Shown piece after piece: positions 53,322-61,433 of a stretch of DNA of 64,000 bases. Every line of letters starts with the position of its first letter. The stretch's first letter is position 1. The notes beneath the pieces were generated by a model. The model was not told the origin of the DNA. It was given only the letters and a program-made list of their open reading frames with translations, and did not search any database. The DNA comes from CAIMFV01 sp040757715. GTDB lineage: Bacteria; Pseudomonadota; Alphaproteobacteria; Caulobacterales; Caulobacteraceae. The stretch spans positions 105,202 through 169,201 of the forward strand of contig JBFLWS010000007.1 in the NCBI GenBank assembly GCA_040757715.1, read 5' to 3'. Both the position numbers and the translations under genes were made by a program.

Positions 53322-53407
53322 GACACACTCCAAGTCAAATCCACTCAGACTTTGCGGCATTTCCAGATGGAGTGGAAGCTTAATTCTCTAGTTCGGCGAG
53401 TTTGGCG

Positions 53408-54319
53408 TCACAAGGATTGCATGGCCGCATCGCTCGACTCGAACCGCGGCCAATCCGGCGTCTGGTTGCGGAACCAGGTGGACTGGCGCTTGGCGTAGCG
53501 GCGGGTGTCCATCTGGGTCTGGGCGATGGCGTCGGCGAGGCCGAGGTCGCCGGCGAGATGGGCGAGGAGCGGGCGCACCCCCACCGCCTTCATCAGCGGC
53601 AGGTCCGGATCAAGCCCGCGGGCGGCGAGGCGCGCCACCTCCTCCAGCGCCCCGGCCGCCAGCATGACCTCCACCCGGGCGTCGATGCGGGCGTAGAGCG
53701 CGGGCCTCGGGGGATCGAGCACCAGACCGCGCCAGGATCCAGGCGCCAGGGCCGGGCGGGTGTCGGCGTTCCATGCCGTGAGCGGACGATGCGTGCTCCG
53801 CGCCACCTCCATGGCCCGAACGAGGCGCTGGCGGTCTCCGGGCGCAATGCGCTCGGCGGCGGCGGGATCGAGGGCGCGCAGGGCCTCGCGAAAGGCCGCT
53901 TCTCCAAGCTGCACATAGTCGCTCCGCGCTTCCTCCCGCGCCTCGGCGGGCACCTCGGGCGCCTCGGCGAGGCCGATCGTCAGGGCGCGGAAATAGAGCC
54001 CGGTGCCGCCGACGATGATGGCCGGCTTGCCCTCCGCCCGCAGGCGTTCCAGCTCGGCGAGGCAGGCGCGCAGCCAGATCCCCGTGGACCAGGTCTCGCC
54101 TCCGTCGGCCACGCCATAGAGCTGGTGCGGGGCGCGGGCGAGGTCCTCCGCCCCCGGCCGGGCGGTGAGGATGGAAAGGTCGCGATACACCTGCATGGAA
54201 TCGGCGTTGAGGATTTCCCCGCCGATCGCCTCAGCCAGGGCGAGCGCCAGGGCCGACTTCCCGCTTGCGGTGGGGCCCGCGATCAGCCAGACCGGCGCCT
54301 CATCGGAAGACTTGCCCAT
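53408..54319 (-). CDS. miaA: tRNA dimethylallyltransferase
   Basis: Prenylates A37 of tRNAs reading UNN codons. 303 residues, normal. P-loop GPTASGKSALALALAE at residues 15-22, ILNADSMQVYRDLSILTARP, the VGGTGLYFRAL region, and APGDRQRLVRAMEVARST. The start codon at 54319 overlaps the serB start on the other strand (CATG); no usable downstream start exists before the P-loop, and this leaves no room for a ribosome site outside serB coding sequence. Confidence 0.95.
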   Translation of the reverse strand: MGKSSDEAPVWLIAGPTASGKSALALALAEAIGGEILNADSMQVYRDLSILTARPGAEDLARAPHQLYGVADGGETWSTGIWLRACLAELERLRAEGKPAIIVGGTGLYFRALTIGLAEAPEVPAEAREEARSDYVQLGEAAFREALRALDPAAAERIAPGDRQRLVRAMEVARSTHRPLTAWNADTRPALAPGSWRGLVLDPPRPALYARIDARVEVMLAAGALEEVARLAARGLDPDLPLMKAVGVRPLLAHLAGDLGLADAIAQTQMDTRRYAKRQSTWFRNQTPDWPRFESSDAAMQSL

Positions 54320-55211
54320 GCTTGCTGCACTCACCCTCGTCAGTCCTGATCCCGCCGCGCTCAACCTCGCCGCCGACCGCGCCAGTGAAGCGGTGAGCCG
54401 CGCCGGTGCCGTCGTCAAGGATCGCGTCCGTCTCGGTCCGGACGCCTTGGACCTAGCGCTGGAGGCTGACGACCTCGCCCCCCTGCGCGACGTCGTGAAC
54501 GTCGCCCTCGCCGACCTGCCGGTGGATGTCTGCCTGCAGGCCGAGGCCGGCCGCAAGAAGCGCCTGTTCATCGCCGACATGGACTCCACCATGATCAGCT
54601 GCGAGTGCCTGGACGAGCTGGCCGACTACGCCGGGCTGAAGGCCGAGATCGCGGCCATCACCGAGCGGGCCATGCGTGGCGAGCTCGCCTTCGAGCCGGC
54701 CCTGCGCGAACGGGTGTCGCGACTGAAGGGCCTGCCGCTGGAGGACCTGGAGCGCTGCTATGTGGACCGCGTGCGGCTCAATCCGGGCGCCCGCACCCTG
54801 GTGCGCACCCTGGCTCAGCATGGGGTGGAGACGGTGCTGGTGTCGGGGGGCTTCGAGTTCTTCACCTCCCGCGTGGCGGCGGCGGCGGGTTTCGCCAGCC
54901 ATCAGGGCAACCGGCTCCTCGACGACGGCGCCCATCTCACCGGCGAGGTGGCCGACCCCATCCTTGGCCGCGAAGCCAAGCTGGAGGCCCTGCACCTGCA
55001 CGCCGCGCGCCTCGGCGTCGATCCCAGCGCGGCCGTGGCCATCGGCGACGGGGCCAATGACCTCGCCATGATCGGGGCGGCGGGGCTCGGCCTCGCCTAT
55101 CGCGCCAAGCCGGTGGTGGCGGCCGAGGCCGACGCCCGCATCGACCACGCCGACCTCACCGCCGTGCTCTATTTCCAGGGCTATGCCTCGGACGCCTTCG
55201 TCCGCGACTGA
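54318..55211 (+). CDS. serB: Phosphoserine phosphatase
   Basis: Last step of serine biosynthesis. 297 residues: an N-terminal ACT-like regulatory region (1-75) then the HAD domain with nucleophile DMDSTMISCE (Asp87, acid/base Asp89), LVSGGFEFFTSRVA (motif II Ser), and GDGANDLAMIGAAGLGLAYR (motif IV). Start ATG at 54318, overlapping the divergent miaA start. Possibly leaderless. It is followed after 43 bp by apbC. Confidence 0.95.
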   Translation: MLAALTLVSPDPAALNLAADRASEAVSRAGAVVKDRVRLGPDALDLALEADDLAPLRDVVNVALADLPVDVCLQAEAGRKKRLFIADMDSTMISCECLDELADYAGLKAEIAAITERAMRGELAFEPALRERVSRLKGLPLEDLERCYVDRVRLNPGARTLVRTLAQHGVETVLVSGGFEFFTSRVAAAAGFASHQGNRLLDDGAHLTGEVADPILGREAKLEALHLHAARLGVDPSAAVAIGDGANDLAMIGAAGLGLAYRAKPVVAAEADARIDHADLTAVLYFQGYASDAFVRD

Positions 55212-55254
55212 TCCGACCTATATTCAAGGGCCGCCCCCTCTCCGCGGAGTTCCT

Positions 55255-56451
55255 GTGACCGACGTCCCCAACACCGCCACACCCGACCGCAACGCCGTGC
55301 TCGCCGCCCTGGAGGCGGTGAAGGACCCGAAGTCGGGCCAGGGCCTGGTCAGCGCCGGCCTGGTGCAGGGCTTGGTGGTCGCCCCCGGCCGCGCCGGCTT
55401 CATGATCGAGGCTGCGTCCGGCGAGGCCGAACTCTACGCCCCGGTGCGCGACGCCGCCGAGCGGGCCCTCGCCGCCCTGCCAGGGGTGACGCGGGCGCAG
55501 GTGGTGCTCACCGCGGAGAAGTCGCCCTACCAGACCTCGCCCTCCGCACCTCGCACTGTGCGCATGAGCCGCAACCCGCAGCTCTCCACCGAGGCTCAGG
55601 CCCAGCTCTCGCCGCCCAAGGCCCCGCCGCCGAGCCAGAAGCCCGCCCATGTGCGCCAGGTGATCGCCGTGGCCTCGGGCAAGGGCGGGGTGGGCAAGTC
55701 CACAGTGGCCGCCAATCTCGCCTGCGCCTTCGCCCGCTTGGGCTACGCGGTCGGCCTCCTCGACGCCGACGTTTACGGCCCTTCCGTGCCGCGCCTTCTT
55801 GGCCTCGACGCCGAGCCCATGATGGGGCCGGACAAGAAGCTGATCCCGCTCTCCGCCCACGGGGTGAAGGCCATCTCCATCGGCAATATCGTGCCCGAAG
55901 GCGCCCCCATGATCTGGCGCGGGCCCATGGCCTCCAGCGCCGTGAACCAGCTGCTCAACGACGTGGCCTGGGGCGAGGCGGCCGCGCCGCTCGATCTCCT
56001 GATCATCGACATGCCCCCCGGCACCGGCGACATCCAGCTCACCCTCGCCCAGAAGGTGGCGGTGGACGGGGCGGTGATCGTCTCCACCCCGCAGGAGGTG
56101 GCCCTCATCGACGTGCGCCGGGGCGCGGCCATGTTCGAAAAGACCGCCACGCCCATCCTCGGGGTGATCGAGAACATGGCCTATTTCCCCGATCCGGCCA
56201 CGGGCGCCCCCATCGAAATCTTCGGGCGGGGCGGGGCGCGGGCCACCGCTGAGCAGCTAGGCGCGCCGTTCCTGGGCGAGCTGCCGCTGGACATAGCGCT
56301 CCGCACCGGGTCCGACGCCGGGCACCCGCCCGCGGCGGTGGACCCGGACGGGGACATGGCGCAACGCTTCCTCGCCATGGCCGGCGAGATCGCCGCGCGG
56401 CTGGAGGCCCTGGCCGGCGATCGCCCGCCGCCGAAGATCGTGGTGGAATAA
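55255..56451 (+). CDS. apbC: Mrp/ApbC iron-sulfur carrier ATPase
   Basis: P-loop NTPase involved in Fe-S cluster transfer. 398 residues: N-terminal region resembling the MIP18/DUF59 domain (AALEAVKDPKSGQGLVSAGL), a Pro-rich linker, and the deviant Walker A GKGGVGKST at residues 142-150. DADVYGPSVPRLLGL and DMPPGTGDIQLTLAQKV follow. The CxxC pair that binds the cluster in many Mrp proteins is missing after ENMAYF (DPATGAP instead). GTG start at 55255 with CGGAG 5 bases upstream. Confidence 0.92.
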   Translation: MTDVPNTATPDRNAVLAALEAVKDPKSGQGLVSAGLVQGLVVAPGRAGFMIEAASGEAELYAPVRDAAERALAALPGVTRAQVVLTAEKSPYQTSPSAPRTVRMSRNPQLSTEAQAQLSPPKAPPPSQKPAHVRQVIAVASGKGGVGKSTVAANLACAFARLGYAVGLLDADVYGPSVPRLLGLDAEPMMGPDKKLIPLSAHGVKAISIGNIVPEGAPMIWRGPMASSAVNQLLNDVAWGEAAAPLDLLIIDMPPGTGDIQLTLAQKVAVDGAVIVSTPQEVALIDVRRGAAMFEKTATPILGVIENMAYFPDPATGAPIEIFGRGGARATAEQLGAPFLGELPLDIALRTGSDAGHPPAAVDPDGDMAQRFLAMAGEIAARLEALAGDRPPPKIVVE

Positions 56452-56457
56452 GAGAGT

Positions 56458-57426
56458 TTAGCCCGCCTGTTGAGCGGCCGGGGCGCCGGCGGCGGTGGCC
56501 GAGGCGGCTTGGGCCGCCTTGAGCCAGCCCTTGGGCAGGTTCTCTTCCGAGGGGTCGGCCTGGGCGCGGGTGATGCGGAACTCGTGCTCCAGCGAGTTGT
56601 CGGCCAACCAGCGGGTGAAGGCGATATAGTCGCGGGCGGTCTTCTCGCTCACCAGGGGCCGCACCGGACCTTGCCGGCCGCGCTTGGGATCAGCGACCTG
56701 GCTCCCGCCCGGCTGCACCAGGGTGATGCTGGAGCCTTCCGCCCACTTCACCAGGGTCCAGTGCACGAAGCCGCCCTTGGAGAGCCGCTTCAGCCGCACG
56801 GCGAGGGGCAGCTTGCGCAGGCGATCCACCGTCATGGACGGGTTGAAGAACTCCACCAGGGGGTGGGCCTTCTTGGCCTGCTTCAGGTCCTCGACCTCCA
56901 GCGACTCGACGATGAGGCTAATGGCGGTCTGGCACTCGATGATGGTCAGGTGCGCGCCGCGCTCCTTCAGGGTCTTTTCCTTCAGCTGCGGCAGGAGGCT
57001 GCACAGCTCCGGGATATTGGGGCACCATTCGTGCTCCACCTGCTCCGGCGCGGGCTTGGGGAGGGCCTCGGCCTTGGACTCGAGGTCGGCGAGGGAGAGG
57101 TCGTCCTCGGTGATGCCGGGCAGGGCCGAATTGCCAAGCCGCCCCAGCATGACCTGGGCCAGGCGGTCGCGCTTGCCGCGCACCTTCAGCGAGATGGGGC
57201 TGCCGCACAGCTCGCACCAGGAGCTGAACAGCGCGCTCACCATCTCGTCTTCCGGCGAGGGGGCAGGTTCGGAGACGAACCGCGGGCGCGGCGTATAGTT
57301 CAGATGGCGCGCCAGCTCGCTCTGCGGCCGGGTCTTGTCGGGCCACCAACGATGCAGCAATTCCGCAGACACGACGGTCTTTCGGTTGCAGCCCGGGCAC
57401 TTATCGATGATGAAGGTGACGGCCAT
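56458..57426 (-). CDS. Protein of unknown function with zinc-finger-like N-terminus
   Basis: 322 residues, family not recognised. MAVTFIIDKCPGCNRKTVVS and SWCELCGSPISLKVRGKRDR supply two CxxC pairs about 55 residues apart, a probable zinc site. The middle is helical (LKEKTLKERGAHLTIIECQT) and the C-terminus is Ala-rich (AAQAASATAAGAP). ATG at 57426; a longer ORF to 57510 begins in the repeat-rich region upstream of prfA. Divergent from prfA and convergent with apbC (6 bp). Confidence 0.7.
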   Translation of the reverse strand: MAVTFIIDKCPGCNRKTVVSAELLHRWWPDKTRPQSELARHLNYTPRPRFVSEPAPSPEDEMVSALFSSWCELCGSPISLKVRGKRDRLAQVMLGRLGNSALPGITEDDLSLADLESKAEALPKPAPEQVEHEWCPNIPELCSLLPQLKEKTLKERGAHLTIIECQTAISLIVESLEVEDLKQAKKAHPLVEFFNPSMTVDRLRKLPLAVRLKRLSKGGFVHWTLVKWAEGSSITLVQPGGSQVADPKRGRQGPVRPLVSEKTARDYIAFTRWLADNSLEHEFRITRAQADPSEENLPKGWLKAAQAASATAAGAPAAQQAG

Positions 57427-57520
57427 GTCGGCAACTTCGTTAATGCCGGTGGATTTGGCAAGAGGCTTCGCCGAATGCGGGTATAGATCGTGGCGCCCTG
57501 CTGCGCCCAAACAACGCCTA

Positions 57521-57569
57521 GAGCGCGTTCCGAAAAAGTGGGAACCGGTTTTTCGATCAGAACGCGCTC
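57521..57569. repeat. Alphaproteobacterial hairpin repeat, copy 1
   Basis: GAGCGCGTT pairs perfectly with AACGCGCTC, and inside CGAAAAA pairs with TTTTTCG around GTGGGAACC. This two-tier palindrome matches the pattern of short intergenic hairpin repeats widespread in Alphaproteobacteria (TTCCG...GTGG.AACCGG). It lies in the divergent region between the zinc-finger-like gene and prfA. Confidence 0.8.
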
Positions 57570-57584
57570 CAGTCTATAGATGCC

Positions 57585-57631
57585 GAGCACGATTCAACGA
57601 TCAGCCGGTTCCGGCCAATCGCATCGTGCTC
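57585..57631. repeat. Alphaproteobacterial hairpin repeat, copy 2 (degenerate)
   Basis: GAGCACGA pairs perfectly with TCGTGCTC, with CCGGTTCCGG in the loop. It is a diverged relative of copy 1, 15 bp away; the two are side by side, 38 bp upstream of the prfA start. Confidence 0.7.
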
Positions 57632-57668
57632 TAGGCCGGCCTTTTTGATTCTTACTGTCGATCCATAG

Positions 57669-58745
57669 ATGCATATCCCGACCCAAAAGCTCGAACAGGT
57701 GCTCGACCGCTTCCATCAGGTGGAGGCGCGCATGTCTGCGGCCGCCGATGGCGCCGAGATCGTTCGCCTGTCGAAAGAACACGCCGAGCTGAAGCCGGTG
57801 GCCGACGCGGTGCAGATCCTGGCCCGCGCAAGGGCCGAAGCGCCTGAGCTGGAAGAGATGCTGAAGGCCGGCGACGCCGACATGGCCGCCCTCGCCCGCG
57901 ACGAGCTTAGCGCTCTCAACGCCCGCCTGCCCGCGCTGGAGCGGGAGGTGGCGCTCCTCCTCGCCCCTAAGGACAAGGACGAGAACGCCTCGGCCATCCT
58001 CGAGGTGCGCGCCGGCACCGGCGGCGATGAGGCGGCGCTGTTCGCGGGGGATCTCTTCCGCATGTACCAGCGCTATGCGGCGCTACACGGCTGGCGCCTG
58101 GAGATCGAAGACATCTCCGAGGGCGAGGTGGGAGGCTACAAGGAAATCATCGCCTCTATCACCGGGGAGGGCGTGTTCGGCCGGCTGAAGTTCGAGAGCG
58201 GCGTGCACCGGGTGCAACGGGTGCCGGCCACCGAGGCCGGCGGGCGCATCCACACCTCGGCCGCCACCGTGGCCGTGCTGCCCGAGCCCGAGGACGTGGC
58301 CATCGAGATCAATGACGCGGACTTGCGCATCGACACCTACCGCTCCTCCGGCGCCGGCGGCCAGCACGTGAACAAGACCGACTCGGCCGTGCGCATCACC
58401 CACCTGCCCACCGGCATCGTGGTGACGAGCTCGGAAAAGTCGCAGCACCAGAACCGGGCCAAGGCCATGAAGGTGCTGCAGGCAAGGCTCTATGACATGC
58501 AGCGCCAGACCCTCGACAGCGCCCGCGCCGAGTCGCGCAAGAGCCAGGTGGGGTCGGGGGACCGCTCCGAGCGCATCCGCACCTACAATTTCCCGCAAGG
58601 CCGGGTCACCGACCACCGCATCAACCTCACCCTCTACAACCTGCCCAAGGTGCTGGAGGGCGAGGCCCTGGACGAGATCATCAACGCCCTCATCGCCGAG
58701 GACCAGGCCGAACGCCTGGCCGCCCTGGAGGAGAGTTTGGGGTAG
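57669..58745 (+). CDS. prfA: Peptide chain release factor 1
   Basis: Terminates translation at UAA and UAG. 358 residues. The stop-codon reading tripeptide region is RVPATEAGGRIHTSAATVAV (PAT), and the catalytic GGQ is at residues 230-232 in SSGAGGQHVNKTDSAV. No upstream in-frame start improves it. In many genomes prfA is followed by prmC (hemK); here an HNH endonuclease gene follows on the other strand. Confidence 0.97.
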   Translation: MHIPTQKLEQVLDRFHQVEARMSAAADGAEIVRLSKEHAELKPVADAVQILARARAEAPELEEMLKAGDADMAALARDELSALNARLPALEREVALLLAPKDKDENASAILEVRAGTGGDEAALFAGDLFRMYQRYAALHGWRLEIEDISEGEVGGYKEIIASITGEGVFGRLKFESGVHRVQRVPATEAGGRIHTSAATVAVLPEPEDVAIEINDADLRIDTYRSSGAGGQHVNKTDSAVRITHLPTGIVVTSSEKSQHQNRAKAMKVLQARLYDMQRQTLDSARAESRKSQVGSGDRSERIRTYNFPQGRVTDHRINLTLYNLPKVLEGEALDEIINALIAEDQAERLAALEESLG

Positions 58746-58782
58746 GGTTTTTTCTCCCGCTCACCCTCCCGCAAGCGAGGGC

Positions 58783-59526
58783 CTAGGTTTGTTTATCGGT
58801 GGGATAAAAACCCCCATGATCGCTCGCGTTTTTGCGGCGCTCAGATTCCCAAGTGTTACACCACAAACAGGCCCAAGCGAGGTTGGTCAATTTATTGTCC
58901 CCACCACCAAATCGCCAGTTAATGTGTTCGAGGCTGCCAATTCGTCGACCTACTTGTGCCCATGGTAAAGGTGCCCCGGTTTTTGGATGTGATGGACGAT
59001 TTTCAATTGCTAAAGAACCACAATAAGCACATCGCCCTTTCGCAGCTTCAATCACCGTCCAAACATCTTTACCGGTTAAGTGGTATTCCGGCGCATCTGA
59101 CAACAACCGTTTGCGATTTGCTTTCTTTGCCGCCGCGTAACATCGCACCATCCGCTCATTGTATGGGGTGCGATTGAGATAATCAGCCCACGACGCGAAA
59201 ACTGGCGGTGGCGGATCGGGCACGGGTGTGTCCGGCATCTGCCAAGTAATGCGCCTCTTCGCGACCGGCGGTAGCTCTTGGTCAACTAATCCGGTGCGGC
59301 AAATGGCTCCGGCGTCCCGAAATTGTTTAAGAAATGGGCCAAGCGAGTCGTACGCCTCGATTCGGCATGTAATCCCCTTGCGAATCAATTCTTTAATAAG
59401 ACGAACAGTGGCTTTTCCAACTTCATCTCTATCGCAATGAGAGATGTATATTTCACTGCGAATGGATCTGACGATATACAATCCATCAGAATGGCGGAAT
59501 TGCAATTCAATATGTTTAGTGATCAT
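58783..59526 (-). CDS. HNH endonuclease, probably acquired
   Basis: 247 residues with a C-terminal HNH domain: CAYCGSLAIENRP, GSLEHINWRFGGGDN and NLAWACLWCNTWE give the two zinc CxxC pairs and the His-Asn catalytic region. The N-terminal half has a mixed alpha/beta region of unknown family (VGKATVRLIKELIRKGITCR). Low GC and A/T-rich codons contrast with prfA, 37 bp away on the other strand. No methyltransferase or toxin partner is adjacent. Possibly a homing or restriction-type enzyme. Confidence 0.78.
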   Translation of the reverse strand: MITKHIELQFRHSDGLYIVRSIRSEIYISHCDRDEVGKATVRLIKELIRKGITCRIEAYDSLGPFLKQFRDAGAICRTGLVDQELPPVAKRRITWQMPDTPVPDPPPPVFASWADYLNRTPYNERMVRCYAAAKKANRKRLLSDAPEYHLTGKDVWTVIEAAKGRCAYCGSLAIENRPSHPKTGAPLPWAQVGRRIGSLEHINWRFGGGDNKLTNLAWACLWCNTWESERRKNASDHGGFYPTDKQT

Positions 59527-59938
59527 TATTCAATGTGCGGATTCTAAATTATCTCACAAACCATGCAACGCCTTACGACTTTGAGTTAGGGGCAACCAGG
59601 ACTGCCGACGCCCCTGTAACCATACGAGAATAGTTAGCGGGTAAAAAGCCTGGGTCCTCGCGGTCCGCGAGGATGAGCGGATTTTCCTCTGGCCTCTCCC
59701 CCGTGCGGGGAGAGATCGGGAGAGGGGGTGGTCCAGCTGGATGGCTCGCGACGCTCACCCCCCATCCCCGACCCTTCCCCCGCAAGGGGGAAAGGGGGCT
59801 TCGAGACGGCCTCCCTACCTCCGTAAAGCCCCTGCTGCCGCCGGGATTGAGCGGAAATTAGAAATCCGCGACAGAGCCGCCCCATCAAACCCGTATATAT
59901 TCGCTTGCTTCTGGCCCTCATCGACGAGGCGGCGCCCC
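59527..59938. other. Intergenic region holding dispersed repeats
   Basis: After an AT-rich start (promoter side of the HNH gene), positions 59648-59680 carry GCCTGGGTCCTCGCGGTCCG, similar to a degraded block near 31440, then the palindromic element copy at 59689-59798. No HicA-like toxin gene or other coding region was found before the HicB-like gene. Confidence 0.55.
59689..59798 (-). repeat. Palindromic dispersed repeat, intergenic copy
   Basis: Inverse-orientation copy of the element at 45753-45863. The reverse complement reads AGCCATCCAGCTGGACCACC in the same central position, with CCCCTCTCCCGA and GGGGATGGGG shared. Flanking hairpins (CCTCTCCCCC/GGGGAGAG and CTTCCCCC/GGGGGAA) are kept although loops differ. 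This copy is non-coding. Confidence 0.88.
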
Positions 59939-60166
59939 ATGGCTAGCCTGACCTATCCTGTAACCGTCGAGCCCCTGTCCCCCGAGGACGGCGGCGCCTA
60001 TCTGGCGCGGGCGCCGGACCTGCCGGGCTGCGTCAGCGACGGCGAAACCCCCGCCGAGGCCCTGGCCCAGATCGAGGCGGCCATCGCCGACTGGCTCTCT
60101 GCGGCCAAGGCGCTCGGCCGCACGCCCCCGCAACCCAGCCGGCCCGGAGTCATCGCAGCGGCGTAG
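59939..60166 (+). CDS. HicB-like antitoxin-family protein (orphan)
   Basis: 75 residues, matching the HicB RNase-H-like partial fold: TYPVTVEPLSPEDGGAYLAR, DLPGCVSDGETPAEALAQIE and AIADWLSAAKALGRTPPQPS. HicB normally pairs with the small toxin HicA; no HicA ORF is found on either side, and no DNA-binding domain follows. It may be an orphan or a domesticated HicB-like protein. ATG at 59939. Confidence 0.82.
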   Translation: MASLTYPVTVEPLSPEDGGAYLARAPDLPGCVSDGETPAEALAQIEAAIADWLSAAKALGRTPPQPSRPGVIAAA

Positions 60167-60203
60167 CCCACGACTTTGCCGGGGGCCGACGTAATTGTCC
60201 TGC

Positions 60204-61310
60204 TCACCCCCCTGCCAGGCGCCCGCCGGGGAGCGGGGCGCGGACGCCGGTGGTGCCAGGGAAGGAGATGGGCAGGCCCTTGGCGGTGCGGGCGGCCATG
60301 TAGGCGAAGGCCTCGGCCTCGATGGCGTCGCCGCGCCAGCCCGCTCTTTCGGCGGTGATCACCGGCCGCTCAGCCCGCGCCGAGAGCTCGAACAGCAGGA
60401 CTGGGTTCTTGCGCCCGCCGCCGCAGACGATGATGGCCGCGCTCGGCAGGTCCGCCTGGCGAAGGGCGTGCGCGATGCTCTCGGCGGTGAAGGCGACGAG
60501 GGTTGCGGCCCCATCGGCCAAGGAGAGGCCTTCCACCAGATCAAGGGTGAAGTCGTAGCGGTCGAGGGACTTGGGGCCGGGCGCGGCGAAATAGGGATGG
60601 GCCATGAGCGCGGCCAGCACGCCTTCATGCACCCGGCCGGCAAGGGCGATCTCGCCCCCGGCGTCGAAGCGGCCGGCGCCGTGGCGCTCCACCCAGCTGT
60701 CGATGAGCCCGTTGCCGGGGCCGGTGTCGAAGGCGACGATGCGCCCGTCCGCGCCGGCGAGGGTGATGTTGGCCACGCCCCCGAGATTGAGCACGGCCAG
60801 CGGCCGCGCGAGACCCGACGCCTCTGCCCTCGCCAGGTGATAGACGGGGGCCAGCGGCGCGCCGTGCCCGCCGGCGGCCACGTCGTCGGTGCGGAAGTCG
60901 AAGGCCACCGGCTTGCCGGCGAGGGCTGCCAGCTTCTCGCCATCGCCGAGCTGACGCGTACGCCCGGCCCGCGCCTCCGTGGGCTGTTCGTGCAGCACGG
61001 TCTGGCCGTGGAATCCAATGAGGTCGATCTCGTCCCAGCTGAGGCCATGGGCGGCGAGGAAGGCCTCGGCGGCCTGGTGATGAGCCTCAGCCACCGCCGT
61101 GGAGACATGGGCGAACAGATTGGGCTCCGGCGCCCCCCGCGCCCAGCCGCGCCCGGCCTTTATGGCGTCGAGGCAGAGGGCCCGCAGGGGCTCAGGGATA
61201 GGGGCTTCCCCCGCCGGGCCGAAGCCGAGAATCCGCTCGCCGTCGGTCTCAAGGATCGCCATGTCGATGGCGTCGAGGGAGGTGCCGGTCATGAAGCCGA
61301 GAACACGCAT
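60204..61310 (-). CDS. anmK: Anhydro-N-acetylmuramic acid kinase
   Basis: Phosphorylates and opens 1,6-anhydro-MurNAc in peptidoglycan recycling. 368 residues. Family motifs: MTGTSLDAIDMAILET, LIGFHGQTVLHEQP, VLNLGGVANITL, and FDTGPGNGLIDSW, with CGGGRKNPVLL near the C-terminus. ATG at 61310 begins the family N-terminus. Divergent from tyrS, an arrangement seen in related genomes. Confidence 0.93.
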   Translation of the reverse strand: MRVLGFMTGTSLDAIDMAILETDGERILGFGPAGEAPIPEPLRALCLDAIKAGRGWARGAPEPNLFAHVSTAVAEAHHQAAEAFLAAHGLSWDEIDLIGFHGQTVLHEQPTEARAGRTRQLGDGEKLAALAGKPVAFDFRTDDVAAGGHGAPLAPVYHLARAEASGLARPLAVLNLGGVANITLAGADGRIVAFDTGPGNGLIDSWVERHGAGRFDAGGEIALAGRVHEGVLAALMAHPYFAAPGPKSLDRYDFTLDLVEGLSLADGAATLVAFTAESIAHALRQADLPSAAIIVCGGGRKNPVLLFELSARAERPVITAERAGWRGDAIEAEAFAYMAARTAKGLPISFPGTTGVRAPLPGGRLAGG

Positions 61311-61433
61311 GGTGCAGTTCCGTCCTAGTTTGACCACTGAATGCCCCGACGCACCCAGCACCTAACCACAAAATCCGACAAAATCACGAACACCCTGCTA
61401 TAGGCGCGTGCGCCTTTGTGAAAGCCTTGGGAT

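Noticed and set aside
57300..57590. Extended N-terminus for the zinc-finger-like gene up to 57510 or a separate 96-residue ORF
   Set aside because: These run into the hairpin repeats upstream of prfA; the ATG at 57426 starts directly at the CPGC motif.
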